NCBI GenBank assembly: GCA_020724065.1
Contig: DYHQ01000007.1
Span: forward strand, 1 to 37,177
Length of the DNA: 37,177 nt
Source: Candidatus Puniceispirillum sp.
Lineage (GTDB): Bacteria > Electryoneota > RPQS01 > DYHQ01
Reading direction: 5' to 3'
Below, piece by piece: positions 17,902-26,451 of this stretch. The position numbers were made by a program, and so were the translations under genes. Numbering within the stretch: position 1 is the stretch's first letter; the number at the start of each line of letters is the position of its first letter. Below the pieces are notes generated by a model that had not been told where the DNA came from, did no database searches, and worked only from the letters and a program-made list of their open reading frames with translations.

Positions 17902-18401
17902 GAGGGCTCCTCGCTTGAGTTTTGTCTAATCCAATTGCGGACAAAGTCCAGGGCTTGCTCGAGCGCGCCATAAACTGCTGGGGTTAATTCCTCAGAAAGG
18001 GTTTCGAGATCCTGCGCTTCGACCGCCAGCACATCCACGACATCGGGCATTTCCAATGAAAGTTGTTTTCCCAATTCGAGAGCTGTCGGCAGGCTGACTT
18101 GATGGCTGGTTGTCAAATGGTGCGATGGTGTCAGTGCTCCCGCAGGGAAACAGTGCAGCGTTCCGGGCTTCGCAGCTCCGGTGCGGATGGTATCCACAAT
18201 GAGCACGCGCTTGCGGCCCGTTAGCAGGTCGAGCAGGTGAAATCCTGCCACTGGCGCGAAAACAACATCGGCCGGGAGGTCGAGAAGAGTTCCATCCTGA
18301 AGTCTGCGCGCAACCTCGGGGCCGAATCTATCGTCACTGACGATCTCATTACCAAGACAAAGAACCAATAAGGGTCTTGGCGATGTCACGACATTGTCCA
18401 A
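17898..18401 (-). CDS. Hydrogenase maturation endopeptidase (HycI/HyaD-type, A31 family)
   Basis: This enzyme should cleave the C-terminal tail of the [NiFe] large subunit after nickel insertion. Family motifs are clear: LCLGNEIVSDDRFGPEVARRL, whose Asp/Glu binds nickel, VDTIRTGAAKPG, and SHQVSLPTALELG with the conserved His. The length of 167 residues is normal. The start is unusual: the frame opens with TTG at 18401 or GTG at 18389, and neither has a clear ribosome binding site, so the exact N-terminus is uncertain. It lies 39 bases after the large-subunit gene, whose product carries the matching cleavable tail. Confidence 0.93.
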   Translation of the reverse strand: MDNVVTSPRPLLVLCLGNEIVSDDRFGPEVARRLQDGTLLDLPADVVFAPVAGFHLLDLLTGRKRVLIVDTIRTGAAKPGTLHCFPAGALTPSHHLTTSHQVSLPTALELGKQLSLEMPDVVDVLAVEAQDLETLSEELTPAVYGALEQALDFVRNWIRQNSSEEPS

Positions 18402-18440
18402 GCAATTGCCATTCTCATGGACGCTGCAAAGGTCTTGTGT

Positions 18441-19925
18441 TCAGCAATTGCGCCGCGCTGTTTGAACGATTTCGCCGCTTTCCGCATCGTGAATCACAAG
18501 TTCCATCGGCATCTCACCGGGGAGAGTATGCGTGGCGCACCCGAAGCACGGGTCGTAGGCCCGGAAAGCCATCTCAATGCGGTTCAGAATGCCATCGGTG
18601 ATCTGAGTTCCTTTCTTGACCAATCCCTCGGCGGCGCGTTTGATAGACATCGTGATGGGGGCATTGTTGTTCGTTGTGCCGACGATGAGATTTGCCTCCG
18701 TTACGATGCCGCTCTTATCGGTCTTATAGTGATGGGTCAGTGTCCCGCGTGGAGCTTCGACAATGCCCACGCCTTCCCCGACGATGCCCTGAGGCGGGCT
18801 GAATATCTTATCGGAAGTGATCTCATCGTCTTTGGCCAACGCCAGAGTCGCCTCGCACGCAAACACGAGTTCCACGACACGGGCCCAATGTGTCGCGAGT
18901 GTCGCGTTGACCGGCGTCTTGCCGCTCTTGTCTTTCGTCAGTGTCTCGTAGAATCGCTCGTATTCGGCTTGCGCCAGTGGTGTTACCATTCCGTCGGAGG
19001 CATTGAGCCGCGACAGTGGGGACGCCTTGTAAACGCCCGAATCCACTCCATCCACGAATCCCTTCCAGCCGATTTTCTTGAGGAAAGGATACTTGAGATA
19101 ACTGTACGGCTCGACATGCTCGGCCACATACTCCAAGTAATTCTTCGGTTCATATTTGCAGTGCTCTTTTCCGTCCGGTCCCACGACACGCACTTTGCCG
19201 TCATAGAAGTTCACCTTGTTGTTCGCGTCCACCAAGCCCATATTGTAGGTCTTGTGGGCATAGGTATCGGACAGAATGAGGTCCACATAAGCCGTGTTCG
19301 CCAGAACGACATCATTCACAATTTGAATGGTGAATTTGGAAAATTCCACCATCTCTTCGCCGATCTTGATCAACTCGGCTTGTTCTTCCTTGGAGACTCG
19401 TTTCGACATGCCGCCCGGAAGTGCGGTGACGGGATGCACCTTTTTTCCGCCGATGATTTCAATGATTCGTTGGCCTCGGGCTCTCTGAGCAATGACTTTT
19501 TTCCCTGCATCAATGCCGACTTTGGCGATGACACCGAGGATGTTGCGTTCGGCGGGAGGAGCGTCAGGGCCGCACACGAAATCGGGTCCCCCCAGTGCAT
19601 AGAAATGAGTGGTATGATCCCCGGCATAGAACGCATTGTACACTAAGTTGCGCAATTTGAACGCCGCTGAAGGAAGTGTCGCGCCAAACACCGCGTCAAT
19701 CGCCTTTGCCGACGCCATGTGATGAGCATCCGGACAAACGCCGCAGATGCGCGGAGTGATTTGAGCAAGCTCTTCCACCGGCCGCCCGACGCAAAACTGT
19801 TCAAAACCTCGAAGCTCCGGTACCTGAAAATAGCAGTTGGCCAAGGATCCATCGTCGTTCACGAAGAGATGGATCTTGCCGTGGCCTTCAAGACGGGTGA
19901 TGGGATCAATCACGATGCTTTTCAT
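18441..19925 (-). CDS. [NiFe] hydrogenase large subunit, group 3c-like (MvhA/VhuA type)
   Basis: This is the catalytic subunit that splits or forms H2 at the NiFe(CN)2CO site. The four nickel ligands are visible: Cys61 and Cys64 in RICGVCPDAHH (L1), and Cys460 and Cys463 in DPCFGCATH (L2). A 28-residue tail (TLPGEMPMELV... to the stop) follows His466 and should be removed by the adjacent protease. The length of 494 residues fits cytoplasmic group 3 enzymes; no Tat signal occurs on the partner subunit. Adjacent MvhD-like and HdrA-like genes point to group 3c (methyl-viologen-reducing, heterodisulfide reductase-linked). Its ATG overlaps the small-subunit stop by 4 bases. The group label should be confirmed by phylogeny. 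Confidence 0.93.
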   Translation of the reverse strand: MKSIVIDPITRLEGHGKIHLFVNDDGSLANCYFQVPELRGFEQFCVGRPVEELAQITPRICGVCPDAHHMASAKAIDAVFGATLPSAAFKLRNLVYNAFYAGDHTTHFYALGGPDFVCGPDAPPAERNILGVIAKVGIDAGKKVIAQRARGQRIIEIIGGKKVHPVTALPGGMSKRVSKEEQAELIKIGEEMVEFSKFTIQIVNDVVLANTAYVDLILSDTYAHKTYNMGLVDANNKVNFYDGKVRVVGPDGKEHCKYEPKNYLEYVAEHVEPYSYLKYPFLKKIGWKGFVDGVDSGVYKASPLSRLNASDGMVTPLAQAEYERFYETLTKDKSGKTPVNATLATHWARVVELVFACEATLALAKDDEITSDKIFSPPQGIVGEGVGIVEAPRGTLTHHYKTDKSGIVTEANLIVGTTNNNAPITMSIKRAAEGLVKKGTQITDGILNRIEMAFRAYDPCFGCATHTLPGEMPMELVIHDAESGEIVQTARRNC

Positions 19926-20893
19926 ACTTGCGCCCTCCGAAGGAAAGAATCAGCCAGCGTGAATCGGTAGAAGGTGCCGACGGGATCGGCGACTGTGGCG
20001 ATGATCTTGTCAATTTCTTCAGGATCCGTCGAATCAATCACGCTGGCGAGCGCGGAAATCATCTTCGCTCCTTGATCACGGACATTGATAGGCTTGCCAT
20101 AACATCCGCGACAGGGCATGCCCGCTTTCACACATTTCGCGCCGCATCCCGAACGCGTGGCCGGTCCCAGACACACTATGCCTTGCTCCATAAGGCAGAG
20201 GTTCGGCTCAGCGATAATCTCATAGGGCCGAATGAATTTCGTGATCTTCTTGATATTGCGCTCGCGAGGACATTCATCACAGCAGCTTTTCTCTGTAGCC
20301 CCCAGCACCGTTCCCTTGGGCGGCAGTGGTTTTCCATTCTTCAGAATGTCAATGACCGCGTCCACAACCGCAGCGATTTGATCAGACTGGGGTGGACATC
20401 CCGGAATAAGGTAATCCACATCCACGACTTGTTCCAGAGTGCGCACCGTATTCCACAGTCGCGGAATGGTGATTTCGCCTTCCGGAACCTTGGTTGTTGG
20501 TTGTGGGATAGTCTTGCCCGGATTGTCCAACGATGGCGCCTGAAGATAGACATAATCCAAGATAGAATCAAGAGTAAAAAGATTGGCCAGCGAAGGAATG
20601 CCTCCATCCGCCGCGCAACTCCCGAAGGCGCAAAGGACGACAGATTTCTGACGAAGAAGCTTAGCGATGTGGAAGTTTTCGTCACTGCGGATCGCGCCGT
20701 TGAAAAGCGTCAGTGTGATGGATTTGTCTTCCATCGCTTCCACATCGGCGTATTTGAAATCCATCGCACAAGGCCAGAAGACGACATCAAAGAAATCGGC
20801 GACATCGAGAATCTTCGCTTCAATGTCGAGGATGGCAATATCGCAACCACCACACGCCGCTGCCCAATAGATGGCAAGTTTTGGTTTCGCCAT
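19922..20893 (-). CDS. [NiFe] hydrogenase small subunit, group 3c-like (MvhG/VhuG type)
   Basis: The small subunit carries the iron-sulfur relay from the active site. The start is ATG at 20893 (MAKPKLAIYWAAACGGCD), with AGGAG 8 bases upstream; the track's longer form from 20959 lies inside the MvhD-like gene. Proximal cluster ligands are in AACGGCDIA, GSCAADGGIP and PGCPP. Further cysteines (CCDECPRE, PNLCLMEQGIVC, RSGCGAKC, MPCRGCYGKP) provide two more clusters, as in the MvhG/FrhG family. There is no twin-arginine signal, so the enzyme is cytoplasmic. It overlaps the large subunit gene by 4 bases and follows the MvhD-like gene closely. Confidence 0.92.
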   Translation of the reverse strand: MAKPKLAIYWAAACGGCDIAILDIEAKILDVADFFDVVFWPCAMDFKYADVEAMEDKSITLTLFNGAIRSDENFHIAKLLRQKSVVLCAFGSCAADGGIPSLANLFTLDSILDYVYLQAPSLDNPGKTIPQPTTKVPEGEITIPRLWNTVRTLEQVVDVDYLIPGCPPQSDQIAAVVDAVIDILKNGKPLPPKGTVLGATEKSCCDECPRERNIKKITKFIRPYEIIAEPNLCLMEQGIVCLGPATRSGCGAKCVKAGMPCRGCYGKPINVRDQGAKMISALASVIDSTDPEEIDKIIATVADPVGTFYRFTLADSFLRRAQV

Positions 20894-20903
20894 GTTTTTT
20901 CTC

Positions 20904-21371
20904 CTAAGAGGCTGCCGCGGAAATTTCCTGTGCTGTCCCCGCGGGATGTTCGGCATCAAAATTCAGCTCCCGAAGCTCAAGCGGCCCGAGCGTGCGAATC
21001 TCTTCCGTGAATCCCGTCACGACACTCTGGAACCGAGCTCCTTCGGACGCGGAAACCCATTCCAAACGCAGTCGCCGCGGATCAATTCCCATGTCCGCAA
21101 GCAGTTTTTTCGTCAGCGGAATTCGGCGCATGCATTTGTAGTTGCCTTCGACATAATGGCAATCCCCAGGATGGCAGCCGCAGATGAGCACCCCGTCGGC
21201 GCCCGAACGCAAGGCGTTCAGGATGAAGCCGGGATCCACGCGACCGCTGCACATGACACGCACGCTCCGCATATTCGCGGGATACTTCATTCGGGCCGTT
21301 CCCGCCAGGTCGGCGCCGGTGTAGCTGCACCAGTTGCAGAGAATCCCCAGGATTTTCGGTTCAAAGCTCAT
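20904..21371 (-). CDS. Hydrogenase iron-sulfur linker subunit, MvhD/FrhD-like
   Basis: MvhD carries a 2Fe-2S cluster and connects the [NiFe] hydrogenase to HdrA in methanogens. The 155-residue protein shows the family features LCNWCSYTGADLAG, VRVMCSGRVDP and ICGCHPGDCHYVEGNYK. It overlaps the stop of the upstream HdrA-C fusion gene by 4 bases (ATGA), which strongly suggests that their products are made together and contact each other. In this organism it is the expected bridge between hydrogenase and the C-terminal half of HdrA. Confidence 0.92.
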   Translation of the reverse strand: MSFEPKILGILCNWCSYTGADLAGTARMKYPANMRSVRVMCSGRVDPGFILNALRSGADGVLICGCHPGDCHYVEGNYKCMRRIPLTKKLLADMGIDPRRLRLEWVSASEGARFQSVVTGFTEEIRTLGPLELRELNFDAEHPAGTAQEISAAAS

Positions 21372-23116
21372 ACAAGGATTCCTTCGATTTGCGCATAGAT
21401 TTGTTCATCGGTGAAGTGCCGCGCGGCGATGGCACCAGTCGGACATGCCGCCACACAAGTGCCGCACGCCTTGCACATGGCGGAATTCACATTACTTACT
21501 TTCTTCGTCTCGTCAAAGCTGATAGCGTTATAGGGACACAATCCGTTGCAAATGCGGCAACCACTGCAGAATTCTTCGGCAATCTCAGCGTAGGCGGCGT
21601 CCATGAGAATCTGGCCCTGAGCGAGCATCTTCATGGCCTGGGCTGCAGCGGCACTGCCTTGTGCAACGGTGTCCGGAATATCTTTGGGGCCTTGACAGAC
21701 GCCCGCCAGATAGATCCCTTCGGTCGTGGTGGAGACAGGCCCGAGCTTGGGATGGGATTCGATAAACCATCCGTCGGCACCGGCGGAGATATTCAATTTT
21801 CGAGCCAGGTCCGTAGCGTCACTACGAGCCTCCAAGGCCGAGCAAAGAACAACCATGTCCACGGGGATTTCTCGGAATTTTCCAATGAGCGTGTCTTCAC
21901 AACGCACCAGGAGCGCGCCGTCACCCGCACCGGACCGATTCGGGACAATTTCCGTTCCCTTACCGCGAATTACATTGACTCCTTCGTCGAGAATTCGCTG
22001 GTAGAACTCTTCGTAGCCTTTGCCAAAGGCTCGCATATCAACATAGAGTTGATACACCTCGGCATTGCTCTTTTCCTTGACAAGGTGGGCAAACTTCAGG
22101 GCATACATGCAGCAGACGCGGCTGCAGTACTTGTGGTAATTCTCGTCGCGGCTCCCAATGCAATGCAGGATGGCTACCGACCGAGGTTCCTCACCGTTTT
22201 CCATCACAATTTTCCCACCTGTGGGGCTGCCCGCATTATTCATCTGCTCAAATTCCGCACCCGTAAGGATATTGGGATATCTTCCATATCCAAGTTGCTT
22301 CATCGGAGTTGGATCGAAATCGTCGAATCCCGTCGCCACAATGACCGCCCCAATCTCGAATTCCTCAATCTCATCTTTGTCGTCGTAGTGGATGCAATCC
22401 TTTGGACAAACCTTGGAGCACAGCATGCATTCGCCTGTCTTGAAGTGAATGCAATGCTCCGCATGAATCCGAGGGACATTCGGAATCGCCTGGCGGAAGG
22501 GAATCGTGATAGCGGCATTCGGGCCAAGGCTGAGTTTCGAGTGAATGATGCGTTCCTCGGCATCCGTCATTCGGATGTGGCCTGTCGGACAGACCTGAGC
22601 GCAGGCTCCGCAGAGAATACAGGTCTCGGGCGTCCGTTCGTACGGAGTAGAGACCTCTCGTTTTGAGCCTCGGTCGGCAAATCCGATAGCGTACGCCCCA
22701 ACCACATCTTGGCACATTTGGACACATAGGCCGCAGAGAATGCAGGATTCCTTGGGGTTTTCTATCGGGAATCGGGTCGTTTCAAGCCCCATCTCGGCGG
22801 CCATCTCCTGGATGATTTTCGCCGCGGGTGCCCGGGCCATCAGGAGCTCAAGGTTCATTCTCCGAAGCTTCAGCACTCTCTCGGAATTCGTCCGAACCTT
22901 CACCGACTCCCTCAGAGGATAATTGCAGGCTGTAACCAGTCGCGTGCGTTTTCTCCGGATCACTTCGACGACACAAATTCTGCAGACGGCATACGGTTCG
23001 ATGAGCTCGTTATAGCAGAGAGTGGGAATCTTTATGTCCAACGCATTCGCAGCATTCAAAATCGTCGTTTCCTCTTCGACTTCAATCTGTTTGCCGTCAA
23101 TCTCAATGGAAATCAT
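21368..23116 (-). CDS. Fusion of NuoG/HydA-like 2Fe-2S + 4Fe-4S ferredoxin with the C-terminal half of HdrA
   Basis: A 582-residue electron-transfer protein with two parts. Residues 1-70 are a plant-type 2Fe-2S domain (Cys34, 45, 48, 64), as in NuoG, HoxU and HydA. A short NuoG-like linker (RRMNLELLMA) follows, but the usual His-Cys4 cluster is missing. Two 4Fe-4S motifs follow (ESCILCGLCVQMC, ETCILCGACAQVCP). From about residue 200 (NAAITIPFRQAIPN) the sequence matches only the second half of HdrA: a Cys-rich cluster site (residues 222-241), VIVATGFDDFDP, CIGSRD, YCSRVCCMYALK, the late FAD-site segment GIYLAGVCQGPKDIP, and two terminal 4Fe-4S motifs. The GxGxxG dinucleotide motif is absent; it is on the separate 28,821-29,801 protein. 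The gene sits between nuoF and mvhD, matching a hub role. Confidence 0.88.
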   Translation of the reverse strand: MISIEIDGKQIEVEEETTILNAANALDIKIPTLCYNELIEPYAVCRICVVEVIRRKRTRLVTACNYPLRESVKVRTNSERVLKLRRMNLELLMARAPAAKIIQEMAAEMGLETTRFPIENPKESCILCGLCVQMCQDVVGAYAIGFADRGSKREVSTPYERTPETCILCGACAQVCPTGHIRMTDAEERIIHSKLSLGPNAAITIPFRQAIPNVPRIHAEHCIHFKTGECMLCSKVCPKDCIHYDDKDEIEEFEIGAVIVATGFDDFDPTPMKQLGYGRYPNILTGAEFEQMNNAGSPTGGKIVMENGEEPRSVAILHCIGSRDENYHKYCSRVCCMYALKFAHLVKEKSNAEVYQLYVDMRAFGKGYEEFYQRILDEGVNVIRGKGTEIVPNRSGAGDGALLVRCEDTLIGKFREIPVDMVVLCSALEARSDATDLARKLNISAGADGWFIESHPKLGPVSTTTEGIYLAGVCQGPKDIPDTVAQGSAAAAQAMKMLAQGQILMDAAYAEIAEEFCSGCRICNGLCPYNAISFDETKKVSNVNSAMCKACGTCVAACPTGAIAARHFTDEQIYAQIEGILV

Positions 23117-23125
23117 CTGTCCTCC

Positions 23126-24955
23126 TTAGGAGATCTGGATGGCGTCAAACTTGCAGACATCATAACAAACCCCGCATTTCTTGCAGGCATCTTGAATGAC
23201 GGAGTGAGCCTTGTTCTTCTCACCGACAATCGCTTTCTCAGGACACTGTGCCCGGCAGACTCCACATCCGTGGCCTTTCGTGACGCACAGGTTAGGATCG
23301 ATGGTATAGACATTCAATTGCCGGCAGACACGGGCGGGGCACTTTTTGTCTCTGATGTGGACCTCGTACTCCTCACGGAAGTAGCGCAAAGTTGTCAGAA
23401 CCGGATTGGGGGCTGATCCGCCCAAGGCGCACAGGGAGCTGTCTATGACATAATGTGACAGGTCCTCTAAAAGCACCAGATCTTCTTCGGTGCCTTTCCC
23501 GTCCGTTATTCTCTGGAGAATTTGCAGCATCCTCAGCGTGCCCTCGCGGCAAGGGGCGCATTTGCCACACGATTCATCTTGGGTGAAGGTCAGGAAATAT
23601 TTGGCCATGTCCACCATGCAGTTATCTTCGTCCATGATGACCATACCCCCCGAGCCCATCATGGAGCCGGCCTCGGTCAACTGCTCATAATCTACCTGCA
23701 AATCCAGAAGCTCTGCCGCAAGAAAACCACCCGAGGGACCTCCAGTCTGCACCGCTTTGAACTTCTTCCCCTTGGGAACACCGCCTCCAACATCGAAAAT
23801 GATCTCGCGCAGGGTGATTCCCATGGGGACTTCCACGAGCCCGGTGTTGTTGATCTTTCCGGCCACGGAGAACACTTTGGTACCCTTGCTCCCTCCCCAC
23901 GGATTCTCGCTGACATCTCCGGTTCCGATGGATGTAAACCAGTCTACTCCTCTCATGATGATGGCTGGGATGGTGGCCCAGGTTTCCACATTATTCAGAC
24001 AGGTGGGTTTATTCCATAGGCCGTGCTCCACAGTGTGGATATACTTCGCTCGCGGTTCTCCAACTCGTCCTTCGACCGAAGCCATCAGGGCGGTGGACTC
24101 GCCGCAAACGAAGGCACCGGCACCACGGCGAATGTCCACATCAAACTTGAAACCCGTGCCGAAGATGTCGTCGCCAAGCAGGCCGTATTCCCTTGCTTGA
24201 TTGATGGCGATAACCAATCTCTCGCGAGCCAGCGGGTATTCCTGCCGGACATAGATGTAACCCTCACTGGACCCGACAGCAAAAGCGCCGATGACCATCC
24301 CTTCAAGAACGGAATGAGGGTCCCCCTCAATGATACTCCTGTCCATGAATGCCCCAGGGTCGCCTTCGTCCGCGTTGCAGATCACATATCTGGGTTCGCC
24401 CTTGGCTTTCCGGCAGGATTCCCACTTGACTCCCGTGGGGAAGCCACCTCCGCCGCGACCGCGAAGCCCCGAGGCTTCTATCATCTGAATGACCTCGTCG
24501 GGGGTCATGGTGGTCAGGACCTTGGCCGACGCGCGGTACCCATCACGGGCGATATAGTCGTCAATGTTTTCGGGGTCAATCATTCCCCGATTCCGGAGGG
24601 CGACCAACATCTGGCCTTTGAAGAAGGCGATGTCGTTCATCTTCGGAATGTGGATTTTCTCTTCGGGAGGAACATACATCAGCCTGGGGACTGGCCGGCC
24701 CTTGAGGAGGTGCTCTTCGACCAGGTAGGGAATATCCTTGATTTTCAGGAGTTGGTAGAAGATTCCGTCGGGTTGGACGACGGCGATCGGACCGGCACCG
24801 CAGAAGCCATTGCATCCGGTGGTGACCACCTGGACTTCGTCGGCCAGGCCTCGTTTTTGGATCTCTTCCTCGAAGGCTTTTTTGATTTCCAAGGAGTGGT
24901 TTGAGACACAGCCCGTCCCGGCGCAAACCATCACATTAGCCCGATAAGGCTTCAA
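23126..24955 (-). CDS. NADH-binding subunit, NuoF/HndC/HydB-like
   Basis: This is the FMN- and NAD(H)-binding subunit of a soluble NAD-linked hydrogenase or bifurcating complex. Residues 1-95 form a thioredoxin-like 2Fe-2S domain (Cys11, 16, 48, 52). The NuoF core has the NADH/FMN-binding stretch GLRGRGGGGFPTG and CNADEGDPGAF, then an SLBB region and the 4Fe-4S site SCGKCAPCREG with a later Cys in SLCALGG. The C-terminus adds two 4Fe-4S ferredoxin motifs (CGVCRAQCPEKAI and CKKCGVCYDVCKFDAI). This domain order is typical of HydB/HndC rather than of respiratory NuoF. The length of 609 residues is standard for that type. It lies between the HndB-like and HdrA-C fusion genes. Confidence 0.93.
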   Translation of the reverse strand: MKPYRANVMVCAGTGCVSNHSLEIKKAFEEEIQKRGLADEVQVVTTGCNGFCGAGPIAVVQPDGIFYQLLKIKDIPYLVEEHLLKGRPVPRLMYVPPEEKIHIPKMNDIAFFKGQMLVALRNRGMIDPENIDDYIARDGYRASAKVLTTMTPDEVIQMIEASGLRGRGGGGFPTGVKWESCRKAKGEPRYVICNADEGDPGAFMDRSIIEGDPHSVLEGMVIGAFAVGSSEGYIYVRQEYPLARERLVIAINQAREYGLLGDDIFGTGFKFDVDIRRGAGAFVCGESTALMASVEGRVGEPRAKYIHTVEHGLWNKPTCLNNVETWATIPAIIMRGVDWFTSIGTGDVSENPWGGSKGTKVFSVAGKINNTGLVEVPMGITLREIIFDVGGGVPKGKKFKAVQTGGPSGGFLAAELLDLQVDYEQLTEAGSMMGSGGMVIMDEDNCMVDMAKYFLTFTQDESCGKCAPCREGTLRMLQILQRITDGKGTEEDLVLLEDLSHYVIDSSLCALGGSAPNPVLTTLRYFREEYEVHIRDKKCPARVCRQLNVYTIDPNLCVTKGHGCGVCRAQCPEKAIVGEKNKAHSVIQDACKKCGVCYDVCKFDAIQIS

Positions 24956-24979
24956 TGCACACCTCGCTTTCTGGGTACC

Positions 24980-25363
24980 TTATTGAGTGCGTTCACTCCC
25001 GACGGCCAGCGCATACTCTTGAACGGGGCGGCCGCCCAGGACATGCTCAAGGAATATCCGGCGGATCTTGTCCTCCGTGAGGTCAACATATTTCACCGGT
25101 GCCTCCTGTAGCAACTCGACGGTGGCCATGGGCTCGCGACTGCACAGTCCGGCGCACCCGGAAGTGGTGAGGATGACATCCTTCACATCTTGTTCTTCAA
25201 CGAGCCGCAGCAGGGTATCGATGATTTTTCGGGATCCGGCGGCGATACCGCAGGTTCCCATGTGAACGGTGACTTTGGCGCGGCCGGCTCCTTCACGAAG
25301 GAGCGTCGTCCGCCTCACCCGTTCACTGATCTTCTCCAGATCTTCTATGCTCAGCTTTGGCAT
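24980..25363 (-). CDS. HndB-like thioredoxin-fold 2Fe-2S ferredoxin
   Basis: This small electron carrier (127 residues) belongs to the family of HndB from the NADP-reducing hydrogenase and relatives in HydABC clusters. A helical N-terminus (LSIEDLEKISERVRR) precedes the thioredoxin-like ferredoxin fold with VHMGTCGIAAGSRK and TSGCAGLCSREP. Three cysteines are visible, which I recall as usual for this family. It sits 9 bases after nuoE and 24 bases before nuoF, forming the typical E-B-F order. Confidence 0.88.
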   Translation of the reverse strand: MPKLSIEDLEKISERVRRTTLLREGAGRAKVTVHMGTCGIAAGSRKIIDTLLRLVEEQDVKDVILTTSGCAGLCSREPMATVELLQEAPVKYVDLTEDKIRRIFLEHVLGGRPVQEYALAVGSERTQ

Positions 25364-25372
25364 TTCCCCTCC

Positions 25373-25843
25373 TTAGTCCGAGTATTTGTCCAGAACTTTG
25401 GGTGCATTCACGGGGGTCACAAACCCGTGAAGTTCTCCGTCCACGATGACAATCGGGGCCAGACCACAGGTTCCAACGCAACCGGAGATTTCCAGGGTAT
25501 ATTTCAAATCCTCGGTGGTTCCTCCGCACTTCACCTTCAGGTGTCTTTCCAGGGCTTCCACGATCCGGGGGGCACCCAACGCGTGGCACGGGGTTCCCAT
25601 GCAGACACAGATTTGGTGTTTTCCGCGGGGCGTCAGACTGAAAGCATTGTAGAACGTAGCGAGACCATAGAGGGTACTGTGGGGCACGCCGACCTCATGG
25701 GAAATCTGGTCCAGGGCCGGGAGCGGCAAGTAGTTAAATTCCGATTGCACATCGTGCAGCATTTCGATGATGAGATCCCTCCTCTTGTTCCATTTTTGGA
25801 TGATTTCCTGAACTCTGGCCGCCTGGGCTACTTGGTTTTCCAT
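25373..25843 (-). CDS. NuoE/HndA/HydC-like 2Fe-2S subunit
   Basis: This 156-residue subunit carries the N1a-type 2Fe-2S cluster that pairs with NuoF-like proteins. The N-terminal helical bundle has LPLPALDQISHEVGVPHSTLYG-type sequence followed by TFYNAF. The thioredoxin-like domain shows the cluster ligands CMGTPC and CVGTC. It starts the NAD-linked block, 68 bases after a HATPase gene. The pairing with the HndB-like and NuoF-like genes downstream indicates a soluble NAD(H) module. Confidence 0.93.
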   Translation of the reverse strand: MENQVAQAARVQEIIQKWNKRRDLIIEMLHDVQSEFNYLPLPALDQISHEVGVPHSTLYGLATFYNAFSLTPRGKHQICVCMGTPCHALGAPRIVEALERHLKVKCGGTTEDLKYTLEISGCVGTCGLAPIVIVDGELHGFVTPVNAPKVLDKYSD

Positions 25844-25911
25844 TCTGGTCTCTCCGAATTTGGATACATCCCGTTACATGAAGGAACCAACGGGTGATTG
25901 AAATCATCCGT

Positions 25912-26439
25912 TCACCGCAACTCTGGCCAGTTTTTCCTGACCAGATTTACCACTTCGAGTGCGTTCATCGCCGTCAGGTCGCCTTTCGTTTTCAGCTTGT
26001 CCGTATCGAACCGAGATTTGTGTCCGTCTTTCCGGTGTAGATACACAAATCGAATCTCCGGGTGACCTATAATCAAGGTGATCACTGTCTTTGCCATGTC
26101 GCCCAAAGGCTTTCGGTCAATGTGGCTATATTGAAAGGTTGCCCTTAGTTTCGTTCCCTGTCCAGCCTTCGATTGAACTTCGAGATCTCCGTTTGCCTGC
26201 CGGGCCGCTTCTCGAAAGAGAGACAATCCCAATCCTACCTTTCGGACCGTCTTCGTAGTAAAAAACGGATCGAGAGCCTTCTTCACCGTCCCTTCGTCCA
26301 TACCTTTTCCATCGTCGGCAATTTCAATGCTAAGCAAGTCCTTCCTCAAATCCTCGCAGATCTCAATCTGAATTTTCCTGGCTCCGGCGTCTATGGAATT
26401 CTCGACGATGTCCAGTATATGCAAGGAAAGGTCTTCCAT
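25912..26439 (-). CDS. HATPase (GHKL) domain protein
   Basis: This 175-residue cytoplasmic protein has the ATP-binding fold of histidine kinases and anti-sigma factors: N-box DIVENSIDAGA, G1 box DDGKGMD, F-box-like DPFFTTK, G2 box VGLGLSLFREA and a GxGT motif (AGQGTKL). There is no phospho-acceptor His domain or sensor. A C-terminal extension (about 120-175) is not recognised. Similar small ATPases accompany NuoE/HydC-type genes in [FeFe] hydrogenase clusters of fermentative bacteria. It follows the PHP gene by 12 bases. A regulatory role is likely, but the target is unknown. Confidence 0.82.
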   Translation of the reverse strand: MEDLSLHILDIVENSIDAGARKIQIEICEDLRKDLLSIEIADDGKGMDEGTVKKALDPFFTTKTVRKVGLGLSLFREAARQANGDLEVQSKAGQGTKLRATFQYSHIDRKPLGDMAKTVITLIIGHPEIRFVYLHRKDGHKSRFDTDKLKTKGDLTAMNALEVVNLVRKNWPELR

Positions 26440-26451
26440 GGGCCCCGTGCC

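Noticed and set aside
18417-19646. 409-codon plus-strand ORF
   Set aside because: It is the antisense shadow of the [NiFe] large-subunit gene, which has all catalytic motifs; the shadow has no recognisable domain.
21389-22666. 425-codon plus-strand ORF
   Set aside because: It is antisense to the HdrA-C fusion gene, with low-complexity composition and no ribosome site or motif.
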